From Hydrogenophilus sp. (GTDB lineage Bacteria; Pseudomonadota; Gammaproteobacteria; Burkholderiales; Thiobacillaceae), in assembly GCA_020692235.1 (NCBI GenBank), contig JAIMKU010000015.1, positions 1 through 37,625 of the forward strand: 37,625 nt of DNA, given 5' to 3'. The notes beneath the pieces are model-generated. The model did not search any database, had not been told where the DNA came from, and worked only from the letters and a program-made list of their open reading frames with translations. The number at the start of each line of letters is the position of its first letter. Positions within the stretch are counted from its first letter, which is position 1. Position numbers and translations under genes: made by a program. Positions 24,609-35,338 of this stretch are shown here, piece by piece.

Positions 24609-25920
24609 CCTGCCCCGCCGGCTGACCGGTCATCTGGCCGCGCTGCTGATATTCCTCCTGGCCGTCACCTTGGCGCCACTGCCCGTCCAATCGGCGCCGG
24701 TGCTGTTAAATCGCATCATCGCCGTGGTCAATAACGCCGTTATCACTCAAAGCGAACTGGACCGGCAGATGGAACAAACCCTGCGCCAGATGGCCTTGCG
24801 CAATACGCCGCCACCGGCCAAGGGCGTTTTGGCAAAGCGCCTGCTGGACCGCATGATTACGGAGAAAGCGCTGCTCCAGATGGCCGACGAAACCAACGTC
24901 CGCGTCGACGGCGACACCCTTGATCGTGCCGTCGCCCGGGTCGCCGCCCAGAACAACCTCGAACTGCCGGCCTTTCGAACCGCGCTGGAAAAAGAAGGCA
25001 TCGATTTCGCGGCCTACCGGCAGCAGATTCGCCAACAACTGATCATCGCCCGGCTACGGGAACGCGAAGTCGATAACCACATCGTGGTAACTGACGCCGA
25101 GATCGATAATTTTCTGGCTAGTCGGAAGCAGGACAGCGACCGCCAAGTCGAATACAACCTGGGCCATTTACTGTTCCTGGCGCCCGATGGCGCCAGTCCT
25201 GAAACATTACAAAAGTTGAAGGCCAAGGCCGAAAAGGCTCAGGCAGAGATCAAAAACGGCGCCGACTTCGCTCAGGTCTCGGCCAGTTATTCGGATAGCC
25301 AGAATGCCCTTCAGGGCGGCGCCATCGGTTGGCGCGGCGAGGACAAACTACCCAGCCTGTTCGTCGACGCGATCAAAGGCATCAAGATCGGCGAGATCAC
25401 CCCGATACTGCGCGGCCCAAATGGTTATCACATCCTCAAGCTGATCGACCGACACGACATCGATGGCAAACAAATCGTTCGCCAAAGCCATGCCCGACAC
25501 ATCCTGATCAAGACCAACGAGGTAATTACCGACCAGGACGCCTATAGCCGTCTCATGGAACTGCGCGACCGGCTGGCCAACGGCGGCGCCGACTTCGCCA
25601 AACTGGCCAAACAATATTCGAACGATGGCTCGGCCGCACTAGGCGGCGACCTGGGCTGGCTGAACCCGGGCGATACAGTGCCGGAGTTTGAGCAGGCCAT
25701 GGATGCCGTCCAGGTGGGTGAAACCAGCAAGCCGGTCAAGACCCCGTTCGGTATGCACCTCATTCAGGTGCTGGAACGCCGGGACCAGGACGTCGGCCCG
25801 GAACGGCAACGGCAACTCGCCCGCCAGGCCATCCGCGAGCGCAAGAGCGAAGAGGCGTTCGACGACTGGGTTCGGCAGGCGCGGGACCGCGCCTACGTCG
25901 AATATCGGCTGGAAGAGTGA
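24589..25920 (+). CDS. surA: Periplasmic chaperone and peptidyl-prolyl isomerase SurA
   Basis: SurA escorts unfolded outer-membrane proteins, LptD included, across the periplasm. The 443-residue protein has a signal peptide (ALLIFLLAVTLAPLPVQSA), the SurA N-terminal domain (LNRIIAVVNNAVITQSELD) and two parvulin domains. The first is around YNLGHLLFLAPDG...GGAIGWRGEDKLP and the second around SHARHILIKTNEV...GGDLGWLNPGDTVPEFE. The C-terminal helix follows. It overlaps the lptD end by 20 nt, so the chaperone and its client are coexpressed. Confidence 0.96.
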   Translation: MNSNDTNLPRRLTGHLAALLIFLLAVTLAPLPVQSAPVLLNRIIAVVNNAVITQSELDRQMEQTLRQMALRNTPPPAKGVLAKRLLDRMITEKALLQMADETNVRVDGDTLDRAVARVAAQNNLELPAFRTALEKEGIDFAAYRQQIRQQLIIARLREREVDNHIVVTDAEIDNFLASRKQDSDRQVEYNLGHLLFLAPDGASPETLQKLKAKAEKAQAEIKNGADFAQVSASYSDSQNALQGGAIGWRGEDKLPSLFVDAIKGIKIGEITPILRGPNGYHILKLIDRHDIDGKQIVRQSHARHILIKTNEVITDQDAYSRLMELRDRLANGGADFAKLAKQYSNDGSAALGGDLGWLNPGDTVPEFEQAMDAVQVGETSKPVKTPFGMHLIQVLERRDQDVGPERQRQLARQAIRERKSEEAFDDWVRQARDRAYVEYRLEE

Positions 25921-25932
25921 GGCGGGAAAGTG

Positions 25933-26943
25933 ATGCGTGAGGAGGGGCTGCCGCCCCTCGTGCTGACCGCCGGCGAACCGGCCGGCATCGGGCCCGACCT
26001 CGCCATCCTGCTGTCCCAATCGCCGCCGCCCTGCCCGCTGGTCATCCTGGTCAACCGGGAGACACTTACCGACCGCGCCCGGCAACTTGGCCTGTCGTTC
26101 AACCTTCCTGACTATGCCGCCGGCACCAGCACCCCGCTAAGCCTGCTCTCGATGCCTCTGGCCGCTCCGGTAGAGGCTGGACGGCTCGATGCCGGCAATG
26201 CCAACTATGTACTGGCCACCCTGCGCAGGGCCACCGCCGGCTGCCAGTCGGGTGAGTTCGCCGGCCTGGTCACCGGCCCGGTACACAAGGGCATCATCAA
26301 CGACGCCGGCATCCCGTTCACCGGCCACACCGAGTTTCTCGCCGCGCTCACCCAGACGCCGCGCGTGGTCATGATGCTGGCGGGCGCCCAGGGCAACGGT
26401 CTTGAACTCCGGGTCGCCCTGGCCACCACCCACCTGCCGCTACGGGCAGTCGCGGACGCCATCACCGCGCCAGGGCTGACTGAAACCTTGCGCATCCTGC
26501 ACGCCGCCCTGCGCCGCGACTTCGGCGCCAGCAACCCGCGCATCCTGGTCGCCGGTCTCAATCCCCATGCCGGCGAAGGCGGCCACCTGGGCCGCGAGGA
26601 GATCGAGCTCATCGAGCCGGTATTGGCTACGCTGCGCGCCGAAGGCATGAACCTGATCGGCCCACTGCCGGCCGACACCCTGTTCCAAGCCAAATATCTC
26701 GCTGAGGCCGACGCCGTGCTGACCATGTATCACGACCAGGGTCTGCCGGTGCTCAAGTACGCCTGCTTCGGCCGCGGCATCAACGTCACCCTGGGCCTGC
26801 CGATCATCCGCACCTCGGTCGACCACGGCACCGCGCTCGACCTGGCCGGCCGCGGCAAGGCCAGCGACGGCAGCCTGCGCGCGGCCATTGATCTGGCCTG
26901 GAAAATGGCGCGCAACCGGCGCCACGACGGGAACCACTTGTGA
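25933..26943 (+). CDS. pdxA: 4-hydroxythreonine-4-phosphate dehydrogenase
   Basis: PdxA oxidises 4-phosphohydroxy-L-threonine in the DXP-dependent route to pyridoxal phosphate. The 336-residue protein shows [14 protein letters not shown] at the N-terminus, substrate-site GHTEFLAAL, and metal-binding [11 protein letters not shown] followed by the [14 protein letters not shown] tail. ATG 25933 follows a GTG (25930) that could also start translation. It is 12 nt after surA, and its stop overlaps the rsmA start by 4 nt (GTGA). The surA-pdxA-rsmA order is a classic proteobacterial operon. Confidence 0.95.
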   Translation: MREEGLPPLVLTAGEPAGIGPDLAILLSQSPPPCPLVILVNRETLTDRARQLGLSFNLPDYAAGTSTPLSLLSMPLAAPVEAGRLDAGNANYVLATLRRATAGCQSGEFAGLVTGPVHKGIINDAGIPFTGHTEFLAALTQTPRVVMMLAGAQGNGLELRVALATTHLPLRAVADAITAPGLTETLRILHAALRRDFGASNPRILVAGLNPHAGEGGHLGREEIELIEPVLATLRAEGMNLIGPLPADTLFQAKYLAEADAVLTMYHDQGLPVLKYACFGRGINVTLGLPIIRTSVDHGTALDLAGRGKASDGSLRAAIDLAWKMARNRRHDGNHL

Positions 26944-27701
26944 CGGCCTATCGCCACAAGAAATCCCTTGGCCAGCATTTCCTGCACGACCCCGGCTACC
27001 TGGCGAGCATTGTTGCCGCCATCCGCCCGGAGGCCGACGACCTGATGGTCGAGATCGGTCCCGGCCAGGGCGCGCTCACTCGCCCTTTGTTGGCAAAGTT
27101 ACGTCACCTGCAGGTGGTCGAGATCGACCGCGACCTGGTCGCCCACCTGAGCCAGGCCTTCCCACCCGAGCGTCTGACCATCCACCGCGCCGACGCGCTC
27201 CGATTCGACTTCGGCAGCCTGGGGGCAGCGTTGCGCGTGGTCGGCAATCTGCCCTACAACATCTCCTCGCCCCTGCTCTTTCATCTTGCCGACTACGCCA
27301 ATGAGATCAAGGACCTGCATTTCATGTTGCAAAAAGAGGTCGTTGACCGCATGGCCGCCGCCCCGGACACCCCCGACTACGGCCGCCTCTCGGTCATGCT
27401 TCAGGCGCGCTTCCAGGTCGCGAAACTGTTCAACGTCCCACCCGGCGCCTTCAACCCGCCTCCCAAGGTGGATTCTGCCGTGGTCCGACTGGTGCCGCTG
27501 CCGGTCGAGGCCATCCCCTATCGCGATGCCGGACGCTTCGCCGAGATCGTCGCCCGCGCCTTCGGTCAGCGTCGCAAGACCCTACGCAACACGTTAAGAG
27601 GATTGATCGAGCCGGAGCAGTTCGAGGTGCTCGGCATTGATCCGCAACGCCGGGGCGAGACCTTGAGCGTCGATGAATTCAGCCGTCTGGCGAACCACTA
27701 A
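26940..27701 (+). CDS. rsmA: 16S rRNA (adenine1518-N6/adenine1519-N6)-dimethyltransferase
   Basis: RsmA (KsgA) dimethylates two adjacent adenines near the 3' end of 16S rRNA late in 30S assembly. The 253-residue protein has [13 protein letters not shown], the SAM-binding motif [11 protein letters not shown], acidic motif VEIDRDL and the catalytic [14 protein letters not shown]. The small C-terminal domain ends with [14 protein letters not shown]. The start is GTG at 26940, coupled to pdxA by a GTGA overlap. It is convergent with ygjP, with only 6 nt between their stops and no visible terminator. Confidence 0.97.
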   Translation: MTAYRHKKSLGQHFLHDPGYLASIVAAIRPEADDLMVEIGPGQGALTRPLLAKLRHLQVVEIDRDLVAHLSQAFPPERLTIHRADALRFDFGSLGAALRVVGNLPYNISSPLLFHLADYANEIKDLHFMLQKEVVDRMAAAPDTPDYGRLSVMLQARFQVAKLFNVPPGAFNPPPKVDSAVVRLVPLPVEAIPYRDAGRFAEIVARAFGQRRKTLRNTLRGLIEPEQFEVLGIDPQRRGETLSVDEFSRLANH

Positions 27702-27707
27702 ACGGAT

Positions 27708-28424
27708 TCAGAATTGCAGGTAGCGGTGGCCGTTTTCCCGCAACCGGGCGCGGACCGTGGCATAGCCCGGACACAGACGTTCCACCTCCCGCCAGAAGGC
27801 GGCGGAATGGTCACGCCGACGGAAGTGCGCCAACTCGTGGCAGATGACGTAATCAATCTCCGCCGGGCTGGCCTTGATTAGGCGCCAGCTCAGGCCGACC
27901 ACACCCTTGACCGACAGGCTGCCCCAGCGGCTACGGGCGTTGGACAGACGCCAGGGCGGCTCGATGCGCCCTTGTCCCCGGCAAAGGGCGGCGAGGCGGG
28001 TGCCCAGCAGATCGGCGGCCTGACGGCGATACCAGGCGGTCACAGCGACGGCTGGGTTGGCCAGCCTGGCGGGGCAACACAGCCGGTCGCCTTCCCGGCA
28101 GAGGGCCTGCCCTTCGACGCCTTCATGAATATCGAGATGCAGCACACCGCCCAGATAGGGCAACTCCATACCGGACTGCCAGGTATGAGCGACCGTACGC
28201 CGCGCCAACTGCTCGATCAGCCACCCGGCATGGCGCAGTAGAAAGGCCTCGATGCGGCCGTGTGGCAGGGCCAGTGGCGCGTTGACCTGCACTGCGCCGG
28301 CCTCGGTCACCCGCAGCGCCAGGGTGCGGCGGGCGGAACTGCGTTTAAGCAGGTAGCCAAGCGGCCGGCCTTGCAGTTCGATGCTGGCCTCGGCGGCCGC
28401 GCGGCGAATGGGCAGCCGACTCAC
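27708..28424 (-). CDS. YgjP-like zinc metallopeptidase
   Basis: A member of the YgjP/WLM-type metallopeptidase family (formerly DUF45). The physiological substrate is unknown to me. The 238-residue protein carries the zinc motif HELAH (196-200) in CHELAHFRRRDHSAAFWREV and the family hallmark NARSRWGSLSVKG just before. The start is GTG at 28424 and overlaps the plsC stop by 4 nt (GTGA), so it is the last gene of the gmhB-plsC-ygjP unit. Confidence 0.88.
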   Translation of the reverse strand: MSRLPIRRAAAEASIELQGRPLGYLLKRSSARRTLALRVTEAGAVQVNAPLALPHGRIEAFLLRHAGWLIEQLARRTVAHTWQSGMELPYLGGVLHLDIHEGVEGQALCREGDRLCCPARLANPAVAVTAWYRRQAADLLGTRLAALCRGQGRIEPPWRLSNARSRWGSLSVKGVVGLSWRLIKASPAEIDYVICHELAHFRRRDHSAAFWREVERLCPGYATVRARLRENGHRYLQF

Positions 28425-29125
28425 AGTTTCAGCATCTCGGCCTCGATCCAGGCCTCGACCTCGGCGTTGATGGCGGCGGCCTTCTTGCCGGCCGTGGCGA
28501 TGGCCGGACCGATGACCACGGTGACCCGTCCAGGGTGTTTCAGGAAGGCGCCCTTGGGCCAGAGACGGCCGGCGTTGTGGGCCACCGGAATGACAGGTGC
28601 CCCCGTCTTGGCCGCCAGCCAGGCGCCGCCGATGTTGTATTTGCCGATTTCACCGGGCTTGACCCGGGTGCCCTCCGGATAGACCAACACCCAGAAACCC
28701 TTGGCCAGACGTGCCTCGCCCTGGGCCTCAAGTTCCTTGAGCGCCTTGCGGCTGGCCGCCCGGTCGATGGCGATCGGGCTAATCATGGCCAATCCCCAAC
28801 CGAAGAACGGGATCCGCAGCAGTTCCTTCTTCAAGACAAAGGCTAGAGGGGGAAAAATCAACTGGAAGGCGATGGTCTCCCAGGCCGACTGATGCTTGGA
28901 CATGACGATGGCCGGACCACCAGTCGGAAGGTTCTCCAGGCCAATGACCCGATGCTCGATGCCCAGAATATAACGGGCCATGACCATCACCACGCGGGCC
29001 CAGATGCCGATGAAACGATAGCGGGCCAGTGGCGGCAGGGGTACCGCGACGATGGCAAGCACCACAAACGCTATGGTAAACACGGACTGGAGCAGCAAAA
29101 ACAGCAGTGAACGCAGAACTATCAT
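28421..29125 (-). CDS. plsC: 1-acyl-sn-glycerol-3-phosphate acyltransferase
   Basis: PlsC adds the second acyl chain to make phosphatidic acid at the inner membrane. The protein has an N-terminal membrane segment (LRSLLFLLLQSVFTIAFVVL), the catalytic block KHQSAWET (an HX4E variant of the usual HX4D), the acceptor-site motif YPEGTRV and a final PxxPVAHN-like segment VIPVAHNAG. I use ATG 29125 (234 residues); the track start is a TTG that would overlap gmhB and add 17 basic residues. It lies between gmhB and ygjP on the same strand. Confidence 0.92.
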   Translation of the reverse strand: MIVLRSLLFLLLQSVFTIAFVVLAIVAVPLPPLARYRFIGIWARVVMVMARYILGIEHRVIGLENLPTGGPAIVMSKHQSAWETIAFQLIFPPLAFVLKKELLRIPFFGWGLAMISPIAIDRAASRKALKELEAQGEARLAKGFWVLVYPEGTRVKPGEIGKYNIGGAWLAAKTGAPVIPVAHNAGRLWPKGAFLKHPGRVTVVIGPAIATAGKKAAAINAEVEAWIEAEMLKL

Positions 29126-29156
29126 GCGGCGAAAACCATCTTTGAAAAAACGCCGA

Positions 29157-29702
29157 TCAAATCGGTTCGTTGCCAATCAGCGCGCTGGCCGCCTCGGCCA
29201 GGTCGGCATAGACCGGCGTACCTTCAGGCACACCGCCGCCGGCCAGGGTACGCTCGCCCTTGCCGGTGCGCACCAGGATCGGCCGGGCGCCGACCTCGGC
29301 CGCCGCTTGCAGATCGCGTAACGCGTCGCCGATGGCGGGCACGTCAGCAAGGTTGGTGCGGTAGCGCTTGGCGATGTCGTGAAACAAGCCGGCCCGCGGC
29401 TTACGGCATTCGCAGCCGGCATCGGCGGGATGCGGACACAGAAAGACCGCATCGATGCGCCCGCCGGCCTGACTGACCAGCTTGTGCATCTTGGCATGGA
29501 TACGGTTGAGCATGGCCATGCAGTACAGACCACGGCCCAGGCCGGACTGGTTGGAGGCCACCACCACCCGATAACCCGCCTGATTAAGACGAGCGATAGC
29601 CTCCACGCTGCCAGCGATGGGCTTCCATTCTTCCGGTGATTTGATGAATTGGTCGGAGTCGTGATTGATAACCCCGTCGCGATCGAGTATGACAAGTTTC
29701 AT
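29157..29702 (-). CDS. gmhB: D-glycero-beta-D-manno-heptose 1,7-bisphosphate 7-phosphatase
   Basis: GmhB removes the 7-phosphate in the pathway to ADP-heptose for the LPS inner core. It is a HAD-superfamily phosphatase of 181 residues: LVILDRDGVIN (nucleophile Asp7, acid Asp9), VVASNQSGLGRG, and the structural zinc loop CPHPADAGCECRKP typical of GmhB. The late Asp motif lies in AIGDALRDLQAA, with IGDA where many homologues read VGDS. I use ATG 29702, which gives the canonical MKLVILDRDG. The track version adds 18 codons towards the upstream GGDEF gene. Confidence 0.94.
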   Translation of the reverse strand: MKLVILDRDGVINHDSDQFIKSPEEWKPIAGSVEAIARLNQAGYRVVVASNQSGLGRGLYCMAMLNRIHAKMHKLVSQAGGRIDAVFLCPHPADAGCECRKPRAGLFHDIAKRYRTNLADVPAIGDALRDLQAAAEVGARPILVRTGKGERTLAGGGVPEGTPVYADLAEAASALIGNEPI

Positions 29703-29724
29703 GGCGGCGCCCCGGCTGGATGGC

Positions 29725-30944
29725 TCATTGTGCGCGCGGAGTGCCGTCAGGTTCAAGAGACCCCGCCTCGACCCGGTTCCGGCCCTTGAATTTGGCCGCC
29801 GTCATCGCTTCGTCCGCGCCCCTGAGAGCGGCCCCTATCGGACCGCCAGACTGGCGTTGCACCACGCCGATGCTGGCCGTGAAATGGATGTCCACCTCGT
29901 CCATGGCTACCGGCGTTCTCTGGCATTCGGCCCGAATCCGTTCGGCCAATTTCGCGCCGTCGGCCAGGTCCAGACCAGGTAGCAGGATGACGAATTCCTC
30001 GCCGCCCAGGCGAGCCAGGCAATACGGCTCGCTCAATAACGACCTACAGACCTGCACCAGTGTCTTGAGTACCCCGTCGCTGCGGATATGGCCATAGGTG
30101 ACATTGATTTGCTTGAAATAATCCACATCAATCAGCAAAACGGCGAGCGGTTTCGAGTCCGCGTCGGCCTGGTGCAAGATGGTCTCGGCGCGAGCAAAGA
30201 GGGCCGCGCGATTGAGCGCTCCGGTGACATCGTCGATCTCGGCCCATTGCCGCAGAACTCCTTCCAGCCGGGCACGCTCAACCATCTCGGCCTTTAGTTT
30301 CAGGTTGGCCATTTCGACAATGGCGCGATCGCGATATTCAGCGCGCATCAGCCAACTCAGCCGATAGTTGGCCATGGCGCCTATGATGTTGGTCACGATC
30401 AGCAAGGTCGATAGCCTGAGCAGTTCATCGCCCGGCAGACCGAAATGGATCGCCGCCAGCAGCAGGAAGGCCAACGAGCCAGTCAGGCAAATCGCCAGGA
30501 TGGCCAGTAAACGGTTCGGGATAAAGACATATCCGCCAAGCAACATAATCATCAAGCTCATGCCGTGCCAGCCGACTGAGTAAGGGCGGAGGAAGGTGAT
30601 GGCAAGAAACCCGACCATGGCAAAGACCGCCACCAGGCCGGGATGACACCATTGACCAACTGGCGCCAATATTTCGGCAATATGAACGCAGTAATCAAGC
30701 CGGCCGCACAAATCGACGCGCGCGTCGCCAAGACCACGGAATAATCCTCGCTGCGCCCCATGGCCAGATAATCGGTGGAGGCAAAGGCCAGGTAGAACAC
30801 CGCCGCTAGGAAGATCACCAGGCGGGTATCCCTGACCCGGCGAGCGCGGATGTCCTCCCGAAAATCCCGCTCGGTCTCGGGATAGAAGAATTCGGCGGTC
30901 AGCCGGTCGATCCGGAGGGCTTCAGCGGCCTCGCCCACGCCCAT
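29725..30944 (-). pseudogene. Membrane-bound diguanylate cyclase gene split by a frameshift
   Basis: Two overlapping frames together encode one protein. The first (from ATG 30944) gives a cytoplasmic start and two membrane helices (LVIFLAAVFYLAFASTDYLA, SICAAGLITAFILPKYW). The second continues with further helices (VAVFAMVGFLAITFLRPYS onwards) and a GGDEF domain. Frame change is needed between about 30640 and 30690. The catalytic domain keeps LIDVDYFKQINVTYGH and LARLGGEEFVILL, but no RxxD inhibitory site precedes GGEEF. So the enzyme half is intact and only the sensor is cut; a single-base sequencing error cannot be excluded. It interrupts the usual glyS-gmhB neighbourhood and ends 22 nt before gmhB. 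Confidence 0.8.
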
Positions 30945-31023
30945 CTCGTTTTAACCTTGATCCGGCAGTTGGGCGGGGATGCAGCGTGCGTTCATCGCGT
31001 TGTCGGGCAAGGCGCGGAACGCG

Positions 31024-31044
31024 GCAAATGCTTGTTCCATTTGC
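31024..31044. other. Short hairpin in the glyS-GGDEF gap
   Basis: GCAAATG and CATTTGC form a perfect 7-bp stem with a 7-nt loop in the 254-nt gap (30945-31198). No T-tract follows on either strand, so it is not a clear terminator. I see no convincing gene, RNA or promoter in the rest of the gap. Confidence 0.4.
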
Positions 31045-31198
31045 AAGTTTCGCAACACCGCCCGGCGGCGCGAGGGACGTGCGATGCGCCCCGAAACGAC
31101 CCACCCATGGGGTGAGTTTGGACATGGCCAATTTACTCGGCACCATCATGACGTTACCGGGACAGAGAAGGGGTCAACTGCTGGATCAAGGTTTAAGG

Positions 31199-33304
31199 TC
31201 AAACAGTCAACTCCGAAATATCCGCCACACTGTTCATGGTGCGCGACAGTACTTGCAACAAGGCCAGTCGGTTGGCCCGGATCAGCGGCTCGTCGGCCAT
31301 CACCATGACCTCGTCGAAGAAACGATCGACGGCGGCGCGCAGGCCGGCCAAGCGGGTCAGCGCACCGGTATAGTCGAGGCTGGCAAGCGCGGTCTCGACC
31401 CCCGGCGTCACCGCCACCAGGGACTGGTGCAGGTCGGCCTCGGCGCCGGCCTGGAGCAGGGCGACATCGACCGTCCCGCCAACGACTTCGGCCTTCTTCA
31501 ATATGTTGCGGATGCGCTTATTGGCGGCTGCCAGGGCTGCGGCCTCCGGCAGTTTGCGGAACTCGGCCACCGCCGCCAGGCGCGCCGGCACCCGGTCGAT
31601 GCGGGTGGGCGCCTGCACCACAACCGATTCCACCTCGTCCTGCATGGCACCGCGTTCTTTCAGATACACGCGCAGTCTATACTGCATGAACTGGAACACA
31701 TCGACCGCCGTGCTGGCGGCGATCTGCTCCTTGTCAAACTGGGCTTGAGCCTGCCCCAGGAGTTGCTTCAGGTCGAGCGGCAGATAGCGCTCCATGAGCA
31801 TCCGCAGCACCCCCAGCGCGGCGCGACGCAGCGCGAACGGGTCCTTGTCGCCGGTCGGGATGGCGCCGATGCCAAAGATGCCGACCAGGGTATCCAGCCG
31901 CTCGGCCAACGCAACAGCCAGCGCAATATTGCCTTCTGGCAAGGTATCGCCGGCAAACTTCGGCTTGTAGTGTGCCTCGATGGCCTCGGCCACTTGAGCG
32001 TCCTCGCCGTCGTGCAGGGCGTAGTATTTGCCCATGGTGCCTTGCAGTTCCGGGAACTCGCCGACCATATCGGTGGAAAGGTCGGCCTTGGCCAGTTCGG
32101 CAGCGCGTGTCGCCAAGCCTTCATCGGCCCCCAGTTCGCGGGCGATGGTGCCGGCCAGCTTCATCAGCCGACGGACCCGAGCGCCCTGACTGCCCAGCTT
32201 GTTGTGGTAAACCACCCGATCCAGCGCCTCGACCCGCGAGGCCAGGGGCCGCTTGCGATCCTGATCGAAGAAGAACTTGGCATCGGCAAGGCGCGGACGG
32301 ACCACCCGCTCGTTGCCGCCAATGACCAGTGACGGATCGGCTGGACGGATGTTGGAGACAATCAGGAATTTGTTCGTCAGCCTGCCTTGCGTATCCAGCA
32401 GCGGGAAATACTTCTGGTTCGCCTTCATGGTCAGGATCAGACACTCCTGAGGCACCTGAAGATATTCCTCCTCGAACTGGCAGAGCAGCACGTTGGGCCG
32501 TTCGACCAGGGCAGTCACCTCGTCCAGCAAGGCAGCATCCTCGATCGGCTGCACGCCGCCACCGACCTTGGCCGCAGTCTCGGCGAGCTGATGGGCGATC
32601 TCGTCGCGGCGCTTGTTGAAACTCGGGATGACCGCGCCCTCGCCTTCCATCTGGGCCTCATAGCTGTCGGCATCCTTGATCGTGATTGTCCCGCCGGCTG
32701 CCTCGAAACGATGTCCCTGAGTCGTGCGCCCAGCCGTCAGGCCAAGCACCGACACCGGCACCACCTCGGCACCGTGCAGCGCGATTAGCGCATGAGCGGG
32801 GCGGACGAAATTGACCGTGCTCCAGCCATCCGCCAGTTGATAGGTCATCACCTTGGGAATGGGCAAGCGGGCCAATGCATCTTCCAGCGCCTTTTGCAGA
32901 CCGTCGACCATGGTTGTGCCCGTGACCATGGAGTCGTAAAACAGGGCCTCGGCCTTGCCGTCCTGGGCGCGCTTGAGTTGCCTGACCACGCTGGCATCGA
33001 GCCCGATCGCGCCCAGTTTTTTCAGCAAGGCCTGGCTGGCCTGGCCATCGGCGGTCAGGCCGACGCTGACTGGCATCAACTTCTGCGACACCGACTTGTC
33101 AGCGGCCTGGCCGGCCACCCCGGTGATATGCGCGGCCAGACGGCGCGGCGAGGCATAAGCGGTGACCACGGCATCGGCAGAAGCCAGCCCCTGCGCCTTG
33201 AGCGATTCAAATAGGGTATTGGAAAAGGCTTCACCCAGCTTTTTCAATGCTTTGGGCGGTAACTCTTCGACAAACAGTTCAACCAGCAGATTCTTACTCG
33301 ACAT
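31199..33304 (-). CDS. glyS: Glycine--tRNA ligase beta subunit
   Basis: The beta subunit of the tetrameric (alpha2beta2) bacterial glycyl-tRNA synthetase; it supplies tRNA recognition and an HD-like and anticodon-binding region. The 701-residue protein is of family length. Hallmarks are LLVELFVEELPPKALKKLG at the start, TLPEGNIALAVALAERLDTL and GIFGIGAIPTGDKDPFALRR in the middle, and the C-terminal segment RLALLQVLSRTMNSVADISEL. It follows glyQ on the same strand after 102 nt that hold an inverted pair of 26-nt palindromic repeats. Confidence 0.97.
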   Translation of the reverse strand: MSSKNLLVELFVEELPPKALKKLGEAFSNTLFESLKAQGLASADAVVTAYASPRRLAAHITGVAGQAADKSVSQKLMPVSVGLTADGQASQALLKKLGAIGLDASVVRQLKRAQDGKAEALFYDSMVTGTTMVDGLQKALEDALARLPIPKVMTYQLADGWSTVNFVRPAHALIALHGAEVVPVSVLGLTAGRTTQGHRFEAAGGTITIKDADSYEAQMEGEGAVIPSFNKRRDEIAHQLAETAAKVGGGVQPIEDAALLDEVTALVERPNVLLCQFEEEYLQVPQECLILTMKANQKYFPLLDTQGRLTNKFLIVSNIRPADPSLVIGGNERVVRPRLADAKFFFDQDRKRPLASRVEALDRVVYHNKLGSQGARVRRLMKLAGTIARELGADEGLATRAAELAKADLSTDMVGEFPELQGTMGKYYALHDGEDAQVAEAIEAHYKPKFAGDTLPEGNIALAVALAERLDTLVGIFGIGAIPTGDKDPFALRRAALGVLRMLMERYLPLDLKQLLGQAQAQFDKEQIAASTAVDVFQFMQYRLRVYLKERGAMQDEVESVVVQAPTRIDRVPARLAAVAEFRKLPEAAALAAANKRIRNILKKAEVVGGTVDVALLQAGAEADLHQSLVAVTPGVETALASLDYTGALTRLAGLRAAVDRFFDEVMVMADEPLIRANRLALLQVLSRTMNSVADISELTV

Positions 33305-33315
33305 ATACAGATCCC

Positions 33316-33386
33316 GTCATTCCCGCGCAGGCGGGAATCCATGTTTTTCTTAACCCCGTCTGGATTCCCGCGAACACGGGAATGAC
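33316..33386. repeat. Inverted pair of dRS3-like palindromic repeats
   Basis: Between glyQ and glyS, ATTCCCGCGCAGGCGGGAAT (33319-33338) and ATTCCCGCGAACACGGGAAT (33364-33383) both fit ATTCCC-N8-GGGAAT, the dRS3 pattern known in Neisseria. Each is flanked by GTC outside and CCA inside, so the two 26-nt units are inverted copies that could form one long hairpin in the glyQS mRNA. No T-tract follows. Confidence 0.85.
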
Positions 33387-33406
33387 GGCCAAGATAATGT
33401 TTCCGA

Positions 33407-34324
<918 letters not shown>

Positions 34325-34527
34325 GGCGATCTTTTCTTCAATGAGGCCGGCATTTTACCGTTCGCACGGTCCTTCTTGCACCCGGGTCAGCCAATTTGAT
34401 TGCCGGCCAAGCCAATATCGGCAAACCAGCCAGGCCATTTCGCATACCGCATCACCCCATGACGATCAGGGTCGAGTCTTTATTCGGCACGGGATAGAAT
34501 GCGCCACCTCGCAAGGATTCAGCCACC

Positions 34528-35136
34528 ATGAAGAACACCATTCTCGATATATTCCATCGCCGTTATGCCTGCCATGCCTTCCTCCCAGACCGGGTCATCA
34601 CCCGCACCGATCTGGACATCGTCCTGGAGGCTGGCCGGTTATCGCCATCCTCGTTCGGCCTGGAACAGTGGAAATTCGTGGCGGTCAGCAAGGCCGATGA
34701 AAAAACCGCATTGCAGGCCGCCTGCTTCAACCAACCGCAGGTGGGTAGCGCCAGCACGGTCGTGGTAATCCTGGCCAAGACGGCCGAACTGGACCCGGAT
34801 TCCGAATACGTCGAGAGGCTCATGGCCCGGGAATATCCGGGCGCAGCCCTTGCCCCTGCCTTGGCGAATTACCGCGCCTTTCATGCCGCCACCGACATCA
34901 AGGCCTGGAGCATCGCCCAGTGTCACATCGCCGCCGCCAACATGATGACCGCCGCCGCCGCGCTGGGGTTGGATACCTGCGCCATCGGCGGTTTCGACCC
35001 GGAGGCGATAAAAACGCTATTAGGCATCGACGGCGACCGTCATGAGATTGCCCTGATCTTACCGGTTGGCTATTGCGCGGACCTGGCGCCGGAAAAACAG
35101 CGACTGCCGCTGTCGGAACTGGTGGAATACCGCTGA
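34528..35136 (+). CDS. Nitroreductase family flavoprotein
   Basis: A predicted FMN-dependent, NAD(P)H-using oxidoreductase of the NfsB-like fold, cytoplasmic, substrate unknown. The 202-residue protein begins with DIFHRRYACHAF (the usual RRS/RFY-type FMN-phosphate contact), then LEAGRLSPSSFGLEQWKFVA for FMN binding. It continues with NMMTAAAALGLDTCAIGGF and ends in ILPVGYCA, all typical of the family. A possible -10, TAGAAT, lies at 34495-34500 but lacks a matching -35. It is monocistronic and followed by hairpins and repeats. Confidence 0.9.
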   Translation: MKNTILDIFHRRYACHAFLPDRVITRTDLDIVLEAGRLSPSSFGLEQWKFVAVSKADEKTALQAACFNQPQVGSASTVVVILAKTAELDPDSEYVERLMAREYPGAALAPALANYRAFHAATDIKAWSIAQCHIAAANMMTAAAALGLDTCAIGGFDPEAIKTLLGIDGDRHEIALILPVGYCADLAPEKQRLPLSELVEYR

Positions 35137-35171
35137 CATAGCGCCGTAGGAGCGCGAAGAACCGTCGGATC

Positions 35172-35187
35172 GGGAGCCGGGGCTCCC
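35172..35187. other. Hairpin after the nitroreductase gene
   Basis: GGGAGC-CGGG-GCTCCC forms a perfect 6-bp stem with a 4-nt loop, 36 nt after the stop codon. It has terminator geometry but no T-tract, so its role in ending transcription is uncertain. Confidence 0.4.
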
Positions 35188-35230
35188 TGCCAATTGAGCC
35201 GATTAGAATTTCCGTACGGTATCAGATTTC

Positions 35231-35294
35231 GTCATTCCCGCGCAGGCGGGAGTCCAGCTTGACTGGACTGGACCCCCGCCTGCGCGGGGACGAC
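35231..35294. repeat. Second inverted pair of the same palindromic repeat
   Basis: GTCATTCCCGCGCAGGCGGG starts one unit at 35231, and an inverted, slightly diverged unit ends at 35294 (on the opposite strand GTCGTCCCCGCGCAGGCGGG). Each unit is itself palindromic, and together they match the pair between glyQ and glyS. The element lies between the convergent nitroreductase and purU genes and could act as a two-way transcription barrier. Confidence 0.85.
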
Positions 35295-35338
35295 AAACAC
35301 TTACGCCATTCGATGGCCGGGTTAATACCGACACCACC

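Noticed and set aside
30922-31149. 75-residue minus-strand ORF in the glyS-GGDEF gap
   Set aside because: No ribosome site, no motif, and it overlaps the GGDEF gene start in another frame.
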